A DNA stretch of 64,000 nucleotides from Pseudonocardia sp. C8 (GTDB lineage: Bacteria > Actinomycetota > Actinomycetes > Mycobacteriales > Pseudonocardiaceae). The stretch lies in the NCBI RefSeq assembly GCF_014267175.1, contig NZ_JACMTR010000002.1, forward strand, positions 3,683,501 to 3,747,500. The letters are read 5' to 3'. The position numbers and the translations under genes were made by a program. Below, in pieces: positions 10,225-17,367 of the stretch. The stretch's first letter is position 1. Each line of letters starts with the position of its first letter. Under the pieces are notes generated by a model. It was not told the origin of the DNA. It saw only the letters and a program-made list of their open reading frames with translations, and did not search any database.

Positions 10225-11115
10225 GTGCGAGTCGTCGTCGCCGGTTCGTCCGGACTGATCGGAACGGCCCTGGTCGCCCACCTGCGGGGCGCGGGGCACG
10301 AGGTGCTGCGCCTGGTCCGGCGCGGGTCCGCCGCACCGGACGAGCGGGGCTGGGACCCGCCCGCCGGGACGATCGAGGACGGCGCGTTCGACGGCGTCGA
10401 CGCCGTCGTCAATCTCAACGGGGCCGGCATCGGGAACCGGCCGTGGAGCGGGGCCCGCAAGCAGCTGATCCGGGACTCCCGCAACGTGCCGACCGACGTC
10501 CTCGCGACGGCCGTCGCGCGGCACGGGGTGCCGGTGCTGGTGAGCGGCTCCGCCGTCGGCTACTACGGCGACACCGGCGACCACGTCGTCGACGAGTCGG
10601 CGCCCTCGGGCAGCGGGTTCCTCGCCGACGTCTGCCGGGACTGGGAGGCGGCCACCGCCCCGGCCGCGGACGCCGGCGTCCGGGTCGTGCTGGTGCGCAC
10701 CGGCCAGGTGCTCTCCCCCTCGGGTGGCCTGCTCGCGCGGCTGCGCCCGCTGTTCAAGGGATTCCTCGGCGGCCGGATCGGGCCGGGCACCCAGTACCTG
10801 CCATGGGTCTCGCTGGACGACCACGTGGCGGCCCTGCAGTTCGCCGTCGAGACCGGTTCGCTGTCCGGCCCGGTGAACGTGACCGGGCCGGTCCCCGTCA
10901 CGAACGCCGAGTTCACCCGGGAGCTCGGCCAGGCAGTCGGGCGGCCCACCCCGTTCCCGGTGCCCGCACCGGTGGTCACGGCCGTGCTCGGCGAGATGGG
11001 CCGGGAGCTGCTGCTGAGCGGGCAGCGTGCCGTGCCGACGGCGCTGCTCGACAACGGGTTCGAGTTCCGCCACCACACGGTCGCCGACGCGCTGTCGGCC
11101 GCGATCGGCACCTGA
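10225..11115 (+). CDS. TIGR01777-family NAD(P)-dependent epimerase-like protein
   Basis: 296 aa extended SDR. The N-terminal dinucleotide motif is VVAGSSGLIG, followed by NLNGAGIGNRPW near residue 67 and SGSAVGYYGDTGD near 109, which carries the YYG seen in this family instead of the usual YxxxK. The family is related to YfcH and to the plant SulA-like proteins. The substrate is unknown. The GTG at 10225 follows GAAGGA by 8 nt. It sits in the conserved sucB-lipB interval, the position of Rv2216 in M. tuberculosis (from memory). Confidence 0.85.
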   Translation: MRVVVAGSSGLIGTALVAHLRGAGHEVLRLVRRGSAAPDERGWDPPAGTIEDGAFDGVDAVVNLNGAGIGNRPWSGARKQLIRDSRNVPTDVLATAVARHGVPVLVSGSAVGYYGDTGDHVVDESAPSGSGFLADVCRDWEAATAPAADAGVRVVLVRTGQVLSPSGGLLARLRPLFKGFLGGRIGPGTQYLPWVSLDDHVAALQFAVETGSLSGPVNVTGPVPVTNAEFTRELGQAVGRPTPFPVPAPVVTAVLGEMGRELLLSGQRAVPTALLDNGFEFRHHTVADALSAAIGT

Positions 11116-11158
11116 GCACCCGGTAGCCGACGTGAGCAGGCGTTCACGCCGCCGCGGG

Positions 11159-11164
11159 TAGCCT
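11159..11164 (+). promoter_or_regulatory. -10 element of lipB (leaderless)
   Basis: TAGCCT, 7 nt before the ATG of lipB. The intervening bases are C-rich with no ribosome binding site. Confidence 0.5.
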
Positions 11165-11171
11165 CTCCCCC

Positions 11172-11897
11172 ATGCCCGCCCCGCACCTGAGCTGCCGTGC
11201 CGGAACCGACCCCGTCCGCGTGGACCGCCTGGGCCGCGTCGAGTACCTCACCGCATGGGACACCCAGCGCGCCCACGCCGCGGCCCGCAAGGACGGCACG
11301 GGGCCGGACGTCCTGATGCTGCTCGAGCACCCGCCGGTCTACACCGCGGGTCGGCGCACCCGGCCCGAGGACCGGCCGGCCGACGGCACCCCGGTGATCG
11401 ACGTCGACCGCGGCGGGCGGATCACCTGGCACGGGCCGGGCCAGCTGGTCGGCTACCCGATCATCGCGCTCGGCGAGCCGATGGACGTCGTCGACTACGT
11501 CCGGCGGCTGGAGGAGGCCCTGATCCGGGTCTGCCACGAGCTCGGCCTGGAGCAGGCCGGCCGGGTGGAGGGCCGTTCCGGTGTCTGGCTGCCCGCCGCC
11601 GGCTTCACCCCGGAACGCAAGATCGCCGCGATCGGCGTGCGGATCCAGAGCGGGATCACCCAGCACGGGTTCGCGCTCAACTGCAACTCCGACCTGGGCG
11701 ACTTCGGCCGGATCGTGCCGTGCGGGATCGCCGACGCCGGCGTCACCTCGCTGACCGCGGAGCTCGGCCGCGAGGTCACGATCGACGAGGTCACCGACGC
11801 CGTCGGCGCCGCCGTGCTGGACGCGCTCGAGGGCAGGCTGCCGGTCACCGAGCACCGGGTCGCGCGGATGGTCGACCTCATGTCGGGCCTCGGCTGA
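11172..11897 (+). CDS. lipB: Octanoyl-ACP:protein N-octanoyltransferase
   Basis: 241 aa. Transfers octanoate from acyl carrier protein to the lipoyl Lys of E2 and H-proteins, the first step of lipoate synthesis. It has the fold-defining [16 protein letters not shown] near residue 81, Lys150 ([10 protein letters not shown]) and the acyl-thioester Cys184 in IVPCGI, the known catalytic pair. The next steps are done by LipA, 1.5 kb downstream. The two are separated here by a regulator and a flavin oxidoreductase on the other strand. Confidence 0.95.
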   Translation: MPAPHLSCRAGTDPVRVDRLGRVEYLTAWDTQRAHAAARKDGTGPDVLMLLEHPPVYTAGRRTRPEDRPADGTPVIDVDRGGRITWHGPGQLVGYPIIALGEPMDVVDYVRRLEEALIRVCHELGLEQAGRVEGRSGVWLPAAGFTPERKIAAIGVRIQSGITQHGFALNCNSDLGDFGRIVPCGIADAGVTSLTAELGREVTIDEVTDAVGAAVLDALEGRLPVTEHRVARMVDLMSGLG

Positions 11898-11917
11898 ACA
11901 GTTCCTCCGTATTTCCG

Positions 11918-11923
11918 TAGTAT
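11918..11923 (+). promoter_or_regulatory. -10 element of the HTH regulator gene (leaderless), beside a direct repeat
   Basis: TAGTAT lies 7 nt before a GTG at 11931. A direct repeat TCCGTA overlaps it from 11906 to 11919 (TCCGTATTTCCGTA) and could be a binding site for the regulator itself (inference). Confidence 0.45.
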
Positions 11924-11930
11924 CGTGACC

Positions 11931-12425
11931 GTGTCCGACGCCGATCGCCGCCTCACCGACCTGGAACGCCGGGTCGACGTCCTGGAGCAGCGGCTCGGCG
12001 GTGCGGACACCGGTGGCCGCGGGTCGGGGGGTGCCGCGGCCACCGGCGCCGGGACCGTCCGGTACGCCGGTGAGGTCGCCCTGCACGGTGAGGTCGCCTG
12101 GAGCATCCAGTACGACGCCGGCGCCGCGCTCGCCCTCGACGACGAGCCCCGCACCGCCGTGCTCGCCGCGCTCGGCCACCCGGTGCGGGTCCGGATCGTC
12201 CGCGGGCTGCTGCACGGCCCGCGCGGCACCGCCGAGCTGACCGAGGTCGCCGAGCTCGCCTCGACCGGGCAGCTCTACCACCACCTCCGGGCCCTGACCC
12301 ACGCCGGCCTCGTCGAGCAGGACGGCCGCGGCAGCTACCGGATCGCGCCGCGGGCCGTCGTCCCCACCCTGGTCCTGCTCACCGCTGCGTCCGACATCGC
12401 AGGCCAGCTGCCCGTGAGTACTTAG
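11931..12425 (+). CDS. ArsR-like winged-helix transcriptional regulator
   Basis: 164 aa. An N-terminal predicted coiled coil (RLTDLERRVDVLEQRL) is followed by a Gly-rich linker and a winged-helix domain from about residue 85. That domain contains LGHPVRVRIVRGLLHG and the recognition-helix region LASTGQLYHHLRALTHAGLVEQ, typical of ArsR/HTH_20 proteins. No metal-binding Cys pair is visible, so a metal sensor role is unlikely. The GTG at 11931 is preferred over the one at 11925 because of its distance from the -10 element. It is convergent with the LLM oxidoreductase gene, and the two share a hairpin containing both stop codons. Its targets are unknown. Confidence 0.75.
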   Translation: MSDADRRLTDLERRVDVLEQRLGGADTGGRGSGGAAATGAGTVRYAGEVALHGEVAWSIQYDAGAALALDDEPRTAVLAALGHPVRVRIVRGLLHGPRGTAELTEVAELASTGQLYHHLRALTHAGLVEQDGRGSYRIAPRAVVPTLVLLTAASDIAGQLPVST

Positions 12426-12453
12426 GAGGGCCGGGACCCTCCGAAGCACTCAC
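12414..12453. terminator. 40-nt hairpin of the GTGAGT family shared by two convergent genes
   Basis: 19-nt arms beginning GTGAGTACTT and ending AAGCACTCAC, with three imperfect pairs around a GG centre. The same length and the same outer GTGAGT/ACTCAC occur at 836-875. The TAG of the HTH regulator (12423-12425) and the stop of the LLM gene (12450-12452) both lie in the stem. Confidence 0.65.
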
Positions 12454-13370
12454 AGGCACAGGGACGCGAACTCCTCGATGTGGTCGAGGTCGGCCAGGTC
12501 GAGGATCTGCAGGTAGACGCGGGTCGTGCCGGTCCGTTCCGCCCACCGTCCGAGCTGGTCGACGACCTCCTCCGGGGTACCGGCGAGGCAGTTCTCGCGC
12601 ACCTCGGCGACGTCACGGCCGACCGCCTCCGCACGCCGGGCCACCGCGGCGTCGTCCTTGCCGAGGCACAGCATCTGGGCCACCGAGTACGTCAGGTCCG
12701 CCGGGTCGCGGCCGGCCGCACTGCAGGCCTCGCGGACCCGGCCGAACTGGGCGGCGACGACGTCGGGCCGCTGGAACGCGACGTTGAACTCGGACGCGAA
12801 CCGGGCCGCCAGGGCCGGGGTCTTCCGCGCCCCCGTCCCGCCGACGATGACCGGCGGGGCGTCCTGGACCGGGCGCGGCAGCGCCGGCGAGCCGGTCAGC
12901 GTGTAGTGCCGGCCCCGGTGGTCGAACCGCCCGTCGGGTGGGGTCGCCCACAGCCCGGAGAGGATCTCCAGCTGCTCGGTGAGCATCTCGAAACGTTCGC
13001 CCAGCGGCGGGAACGGGATGCCGTACGCGGTGTGCTCGGCCTCGAACCAGCCGGTTCCGATCCCGATCTCGATCCGGCCACCGGACATCTCGTCGGCCTG
13101 CGCGACCGCGACGGCGAGCGGGCCGGGCAGCCGGAACGTGGCGCTCGTGACCAGGGTGCCGAGGCGGATCCGCTCGGTCTCGCGCCCCAGCGCGGCGAGG
13201 GTCACCCAGGCATCGGTCGGGCCGGGCCGGCCGTCGCCGTCGCCCATCGCCAGCCAGTGGTCGGAGCGGAAGAACGCGTCGTAACCCGCCTGTTCGGCGG
13301 TCTGCGCGACGCGCAGCAGGTCGGTGTAGGTGGCGCCCTGCTGGGGCTCGGTGAAGATCCGGAAGTCCAC
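12450..13370 (-). CDS. LLM-class (luciferase-like) flavin-dependent oxidoreductase
   Basis: 306 aa TIM-barrel protein of the luciferase-like monooxygenase superfamily, probably F420- or FMN-dependent. It has the N-terminal DFRIFTEPQQ, FFRSDHWL near residue 31, LGTLVTSATFRLPGPLA near 68 and GRIEIGIGTGWFEAEHTAYG near 97, which line the cofactor site in this group. Which flavin is used cannot be told from sequence alone. F420 use is common in these subfamilies in actinomycetes. The GTG at 13370 has a TACCGT element 8 nt upstream. It is divergent from lipA with a 66-nt spacer. Confidence 0.82.
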   Translation of the reverse strand: MDFRIFTEPQQGATYTDLLRVAQTAEQAGYDAFFRSDHWLAMGDGDGRPGPTDAWVTLAALGRETERIRLGTLVTSATFRLPGPLAVAVAQADEMSGGRIEIGIGTGWFEAEHTAYGIPFPPLGERFEMLTEQLEILSGLWATPPDGRFDHRGRHYTLTGSPALPRPVQDAPPVIVGGTGARKTPALAARFASEFNVAFQRPDVVAAQFGRVREACSAAGRDPADLTYSVAQMLCLGKDDAAVARRAEAVGRDVAEVRENCLAGTPEEVVDQLGRWAERTGTTRVYLQILDLADLDHIEEFASLCL

Positions 13371-13378
13371 GGCGGACG

Positions 13379-13384
13379 ACGGTA
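13379..13384 (-). promoter_or_regulatory. -10 element of the LLM oxidoreductase gene (leaderless)
   Basis: TACCGT on the minus strand, 8 nt before the GTG start, with no ribosome binding site. It shares the short spacer with the lipA promoter. Confidence 0.45.
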
Positions 13385-13424
13385 GTACGCCTGCGGGCGT
13401 GGGGACCTCGCACGGTTCGGGAGG

Positions 13425-13430
13425 TAAGGT
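13425..13430 (+). promoter_or_regulatory. -10 element of lipA (leaderless)
   Basis: TAAGGT, 6 nt before the GTG start of lipA. No Shine-Dalgarno sequence fits in the gap. Confidence 0.5.
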
Positions 13431-13436
13431 CGGGGC

Positions 13437-14441
13437 GTGACCGTCGCACCCGAAGGCCGCAAGCTGCTCCGCCTCGAGGTCCGCAACAGCGAGACTCCGA
13501 TCGAGCGCAAGCCGTCCTGGATCCGCACCCGCGCGCGGACCGGTCCGCAGTACACCGAGCTCAAGGGGCTCGTCCGCTCCGGCGGGCTGCACACGGTGTG
13601 CGAGGAGGCGGGCTGTCCCAACATCTACGAGTGCTGGGAGGACCGGGAGGCGACGTTCCTGATCGGCGGGGAGCAGTGCACGCGGCGCTGCGACTTCTGC
13701 CAGATCGACACCGGGCGCCCGTCGGAGCTGGACGTCGACGAGCCGCGCCGGGTCGCCGAGTCGGTGCGCCAGATGGGGCTGCGGTACTCGACGGTCACCG
13801 GTGTCGCCCGCGACGACCTCGACGACGGCGGCTCCTGGCTCTACGCCGAGACCGTCCGCCAGATCCACGCGCTCAACCCCGGCACCGGCGTCGAGCTCCT
13901 CATCCCGGACTTCAACTCCCGCGACGACCAGCTGGGCCCGGTGTTCGACGCCCGGCCCGAGGTGCTCGCGCACAACCTGGAGACGGTCCCGCGGATCTTC
14001 AAGCGGATCCGGCCGGCATTCCGCTACGAGCGGTCCCTCGAGGTGATCACCAAGGCCCGCGACGTCGGGCTCGTCACCAAGTCCAACCTGATCCTGGGCA
14101 TGGGCGAGACCCCGGACGAGGTGACCGCCGCGCTGCGCGACCTGCACTCCGCCGGCTGCGAGATCATCACGATCACCCAGTACCTGCGCCCGACCAAGCG
14201 CCACCACCCGGTCGAGCGGTGGGTCAAGCCCGAGGAGTTCGTGGAGCACTCGAAGGCGGCCGAGGAGATCGGGTTCGCCGGTGTCATGGCGGGGCCGCTG
14301 GTGCGGTCGTCGTACCGGGCGGGGCGGCTCTACGCCCAGACTGTCGCGCACCGCGGCGAGGAGCTGCACCCCGACCTGGCCCACCTGGCCGACTCCGGCC
14401 CGGCCGCCCAGGAGGCGAGCTCCCTGCTCGCCCGGAGCTGA
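13437..14441 (+). CDS. lipA: Lipoyl synthase (radical SAM)
   Basis: 334 aa. Inserts two sulfurs into the octanoyl chain on E2 and H-proteins. Both iron-sulfur clusters are visible: the auxiliary cluster in [12 protein letters not shown] (Cys55, Cys60, Cys66) and the radical SAM cluster in CTRRCDFC (Cys81, Cys85, Cys88). The C-terminal RSSYRAG supplies the conserved Ser ligand of the auxiliary cluster. It acts after LipB. The gene ends 31 nt before palindrome copy 2. Confidence 0.96.
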   Translation: MTVAPEGRKLLRLEVRNSETPIERKPSWIRTRARTGPQYTELKGLVRSGGLHTVCEEAGCPNIYECWEDREATFLIGGEQCTRRCDFCQIDTGRPSELDVDEPRRVAESVRQMGLRYSTVTGVARDDLDDGGSWLYAETVRQIHALNPGTGVELLIPDFNSRDDQLGPVFDARPEVLAHNLETVPRIFKRIRPAFRYERSLEVITKARDVGLVTKSNLILGMGETPDEVTAALRDLHSAGCEIITITQYLRPTKRHHPVERWVKPEEFVEHSKAAEEIGFAGVMAGPLVRSSYRAGRLYAQTVAHRGEELHPDLAHLADSGPAAQEASSLLARS

Positions 14442-14472
14442 CTCTCCCGGCCTGCGCTCCGCCCGGCCTGCC

Positions 14473-14519
14473 ACTCATGGAGCTTTAGTCCTGTGGCACG
14501 GGACTAAAGCTCCATGAGT
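14473..14519. repeat. Family 1 intergenic palindrome, copy 2
   Basis: A 47-nt palindrome with arms ACTCATGGAGCTTTAGTCC and complement around a CTGTGGCACG-type centre that itself pairs. Identical over these 47 nt to the cores of the copies at 16543 and 46812. It follows lipA and may act as its terminator. Confidence 0.85.
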
Positions 14520-14602
14520 CCCAGCCAGGTGGGGCGGATGTGGCAGGTGGTACGGATGCGGTCACTCGGCGACCACGGCGACCGTTGATCATGGCGGGGA
14601 CG

Positions 14603-14608
14603 TAGTCT
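14603..14608 (+). promoter_or_regulatory. -10 element of the DUF4191 gene (leaderless)
   Basis: TAGTCT, 6 nt before the ATG at 14615. Confidence 0.45.
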
Positions 14609-14614
14609 GGACCC

Positions 14615-15352
14615 ATGCCCGGCAAGCCCCGCAAGCCCACGCCCGAAGAGAAGAAGGCGCTCAAGGCCCAGAAGAAGGCCGCGTCGAAGCAGCGTCGCCA
14701 GCAGATGTGGCAGGCGTTCCAGATGCAGCGCAAGGAGGACAAGAAGCTCCTCCCGATCATGATCGGCGTGTTCCTCGGTGCGGTCGCGCTGCTCACCCTC
14801 ATCGGCTGGCTCCTCGGGTTCACGTGGTTCTTCGTCCCGTTCGGCGTGCTGATCGGCGGGATGGCCGCGTTCGCCGTCTTCGGCCGGCGCGTGCAGAAGT
14901 CGGTCTACCTGAAGGCCGAGGGGCAACCGGGCGCCGCGGGCTGGGCGCTGGACAACATGCGCGGGCAGTGGCGGATCACCCAGGGCGTCGCGGGCACCAC
15001 CCATCTCGACGCCGTGCACCGGGTCATCGGGCGGCCCGGGATCATCTTCGTCGCCGAGGGCGCCCCGCACCGGGTGAAGAACCTGATCGCGCAGGAGAAG
15101 AAGCGCACCGCGCGGATCGCCGGCTCCACCCCGATCTACGAGGTCGTCGTGGGGAACGAGGAGGGGCAGGTCCCGCTGAAGAACCTGCAGCGGCACCTGA
15201 TGAAGCTGCCGCGCAACATCTCCGCCGCGGAGATGGACACGCTGGAGAGCAAGCTGAACGCGCTCGGCAGCCGCGCCGCGGCCATGCCGAAGGGCCCGAT
15301 GCCGCAGGGCGCGAAGATGCGCAGCGTGCAGCGCACCGTCCGCCGCCGCTGA
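14615..15352 (+). CDS. DUF4191 membrane protein
   Basis: 245 aa. The N-terminus is a very basic Lys/Gln-rich helix (about residues 1-45). Two closely spaced transmembrane segments follow near 48-92 (IMIGVFLGAVALLTLIGWLL, then WFFVPFGVLIGGMAAFAVFG), and then a cytosolic domain of about 150 residues. It matches the actinomycete DUF4191 family, which always lies near lipA and glnA1. Function is unknown. The cytosolic domain has no catalytic motif that I recognise. A family 1 palindrome lies before it and another after it. Confidence 0.85.
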   Translation: MPGKPRKPTPEEKKALKAQKKAASKQRRQQMWQAFQMQRKEDKKLLPIMIGVFLGAVALLTLIGWLLGFTWFFVPFGVLIGGMAAFAVFGRRVQKSVYLKAEGQPGAAGWALDNMRGQWRITQGVAGTTHLDAVHRVIGRPGIIFVAEGAPHRVKNLIAQEKKRTARIAGSTPIYEVVVGNEEGQVPLKNLQRHLMKLPRNISAAEMDTLESKLNALGSRAAAMPKGPMPQGAKMRSVQRTVRRR

Positions 15353-15386
15353 CCCCTACGCCCGCTCGCACCCCTACCCCCTGGAC

Positions 15387-15437
15387 CCACTCATGGCCCT
15401 TTAGTCCTGTGCCACGGGACCAAAGGGCCATGAGTGG
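15387..15437. repeat. Family 1 intergenic palindrome, variant copy 3
   Basis: 51-nt palindrome. Where the other copies read GGAGCTTT and AAAGCTCC, this one reads GGCCCTTT and AAAGGGCC, so both arms have changed and pairing is kept. The centre base also differs (GTGCCAC for GTGGCAC). One A-C mismatch remains. It lies between two convergent genes. Confidence 0.85.
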
Positions 15438-15486
15438 CGTCCGGTTCGGGGTTCGTGTGGTCGATGTGGCTGGTGTGGCTACCGGG

Positions 15487-16443
15487 TCAGGGACGCCAGA
15501 GGCTGGCGGTGACCGCCGGGGGTGGCATGGCCGCGGCCCGGGCGTAGGCGTCGGTCAGTTCGGCGACGACCATCCGAGGCTCGGACCGGAGCCGCTTCGC
15601 GAGCGTGGGCACGAGGACGACCCCCGCCCGCGGTAGGTCGACCTGCTTCTCGACGTCACGCTCGAAGGCCTCCGGCGCGAGGTGGTACGCGTTCGACTGG
15701 ATCTCCCAGGCCAGGCCCACGTCATCCCAGTAGGCATCGACGACGCCGAGCATCCGGCCGTCGGGGGCATGCAGCGCGACGTTCCACTGCGGGGACGGCA
15801 GCGACGATCCCCTGATCACCTCCCGGGCCCAGGCCTCCGCCGCGGAGCGCGCCCCGCCGTCGATCTCGATCAACGCGGCGCGGGCACGGGCGGTGTAGGG
15901 ACGCCGGGGCTCGTCGAGCTCCGCGGTCAGGTCCGCGACCCGGCACAGCCCGCGCTGGACGGCGTCAGCGAACAACGCCCGCACCGCGTCCCGGTCCGCG
16001 CATCGCGCCGCGGCGTCCACCAGGCAGCGGGCGAGCGGCGCAACCGGCAGTCCGCGCCGGGACTCCGGGTCCGGTGGCCGATCGGTCCGCATGACCAGGA
16101 CGAAGTCCCGGCTCGCCACGCGCCGTCCCGCCGGGATCAGCACCGCGATCCGCCGCTCGTCCGGGGTCCGGACGACGCCGTGCAGGCCGGCCCCGGCGAC
16201 CCCGGTCAGCATGGCGCCCGGCCCCGCATGCAGCAGCGCCGCCCTGCAGTACTGGTGCGGGGTCGTCCGCCGGCCGTCGAGCTGGACGATGCCCATGACG
16301 AGCTTCTTCCACGGACCGCCGGGGCGGCACCGGGCGTCGATCGTGTTCTTGCTGATCCCGAGGGCCAGCAGCTGGGCACGACTCGCGACGCCCTCCGGGA
16401 AGATCTCGGCGAGCATCGGGGCGCGGGCGAGGGAACGCGGCAT
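15487..16443 (-). CDS. AbiEi-like winged-helix protein with a nuclease-like C-terminal domain
   Basis: 318 aa. The N-terminal part (LAEIFPEGVASRAQLLALGISKN split around residue 20) looks like the AbiEi antitoxin-type winged helix found at the start of many actinomycete proteins. The C-terminal 110 residues resemble the Vsr/DUF559 PD-(D/E)XK fold: a Glu in SAAEAWAREV, an Asp in GVVDAYWDD and EIQ in LAWEIQSNAYH. The usual E-x-D-G-x-x-H ending is altered, so activity is uncertain. No partner toxin gene is adjacent. The ATG at 16443 is chosen because longer versions run into a palindrome. Confidence 0.65.
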   Translation of the reverse strand: MPRSLARAPMLAEIFPEGVASRAQLLALGISKNTIDARCRPGGPWKKLVMGIVQLDGRRTTPHQYCRAALLHAGPGAMLTGVAGAGLHGVVRTPDERRIAVLIPAGRRVASRDFVLVMRTDRPPDPESRRGLPVAPLARCLVDAAARCADRDAVRALFADAVQRGLCRVADLTAELDEPRRPYTARARAALIEIDGGARSAAEAWAREVIRGSSLPSPQWNVALHAPDGRMLGVVDAYWDDVGLAWEIQSNAYHLAPEAFERDVEKQVDLPRAGVVLVPTLAKRLRSEPRMVVAELTDAYARAAAMPPPAVTASLWRP

Positions 16444-16542
16444 GTTCCGAGGGTGCGGCCGGCCGAGCCGCCTGCGCCGACGAATGTCCGAGCCTGTGGA
16501 TAACTCTCGGCACCGGCAGCCGCGGTGTGCCCGGGCCCGCGA

Positions 16543-16595
16543 CACACTCATGGAGCTTTAGTCCTGTGGCACGGGACTAAAGCTCCATGAGTGTG
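16543..16595. repeat. Family 1 intergenic palindrome, copy 4
   Basis: The 47-nt core is identical to copy 2 and is extended by 3 bp on each side (CACACTCATGG and its complement). It lies upstream of one minus-strand gene and 113 nt downstream of the RDD gene stop, so it sits behind the RDD gene as read on the minus strand. Confidence 0.85.
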
Positions 16596-16708
16596 CCTGG
16601 AGGCGGCGGGGTACGCGGAGGCTGCGGCAGCGGGGTGCGCGGAGGCGGCGGCAGAGTGCGCGAAGCAACGATGGAGGGTGCGGCGCGCAGGCGGCAGTGG
16701 ACGAGGGC

Positions 16709-17182
16709 TCAGGCCCGGATGACGCGTACGACGATCGTCGAGCTGGCGCGGTCATGCCAGCCCCGCCCGTCGGCGTCGAGGAAGAACACCGGGATGACGA
16801 CCGCGATCATCGCCGTCCGGAGCAGGGCCCGCGGGACGCCGACCTGCTCGGCCATGTCGGTGCGCGCGACCCGCATCCCCAGCGCGAGGTGCCCGGGCGA
16901 CGACCCGAGGACGGCGACGGTCAGAACGGTGAAAACGAACCAGGTCCCGAGCACCCACCAGCCGACGTCGGCGGTGCCGATCACGTCGGTCCCCGCGACG
17001 AGCACGACCAGCAGGTAGGCGAGCAGCCAATCGAGGCAGACGCCCGCGATCCGGCGCCCCACACCGGCCACCGAGTAGTGCCCGGAGGCCGGCAGCCCGA
17101 ACCGCTTCCCGGCGTGCCCGGCGGCGTCGTCGCCGGGTCCGGTGGGTGAACCGGGAAGCCAGGACTCGATCCAGCGGGCCAT
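16709..17182 (-). CDS. RDD-domain membrane protein
   Basis: 157 aa with a soluble N-terminus of about 40 residues and three hydrophobic segments near 45-65, 72-93 and 122-135. The RDD family residues are present: Arg in VGRRIAGVCLDWLL, Asp in the same helix, and a distal Asp in GRGWHDRASSTIVV. Function of the family is largely unknown; some members affect ion transport. It lies in the conserved DUF4191-glnA1 interval (Rv2219A position, from memory) and is divergent from glnA1. Confidence 0.8.
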   Translation of the reverse strand: MARWIESWLPGSPTGPGDDAAGHAGKRFGLPASGHYSVAGVGRRIAGVCLDWLLAYLLVVLVAGTDVIGTADVGWWVLGTWFVFTVLTVAVLGSSPGHLALGMRVARTDMAEQVGVPRALLRTAMIAVVIPVFFLDADGRGWHDRASSTIVVRVIRA

Positions 17183-17189
17183 GGCTTCT

Positions 17190-17195
17190 AGCCTA
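17190..17195 (-). promoter_or_regulatory. -10 element of the RDD gene (leaderless)
   Basis: TAGGCT on the minus strand, 7 nt before the ATG at 17182. Confidence 0.5.
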
Positions 17196-17273
17196 GGCGT
17201 CGCGGCGGCACGACCGCCGCCGACGGGCGCCGGACATCGGACGCGTGTGTGACTGCAGTCGCGGTCGGGCCAG

Positions 17274-17311
17274 TTAACGTCGGTGAAACAGATGAGTGAT
17301 GGGTGAGCAAC
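17274..17311 (+). promoter_or_regulatory. Full GlnR box upstream of glnA1
   Basis: Four pentamers with exact 6-nt spacing: TTAAC (17274), GAAAC (17285), GTGAT (17296), GCAAC (17307). This matches the actinomycete GlnR pattern GTnAC-n6-GAAAC repeated twice, with 16 of 20 positions close to consensus by eye. Its centre lies about 41 nt before the start site predicted from the TACCGT element at 17322, an activator-like position. Regulation by nitrogen status through GlnR is therefore likely (inference). Confidence 0.7.
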
Positions 17312-17321
17312 ACGGCGCTTC

Positions 17322-17327
17322 TACCGT
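17322..17327 (+). promoter_or_regulatory. Possible -10 element of glnA1
   Basis: TACCGT, 11 nt after the end of the GlnR box. It would give a leader of about 34 nt that contains the ribosome binding site GAAGGAG at 17352-17358. Confidence 0.35.
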
Positions 17328-17367
17328 CACCCACGATCTCCACCAGCGATTGAAGGAGCCCGCGAGA

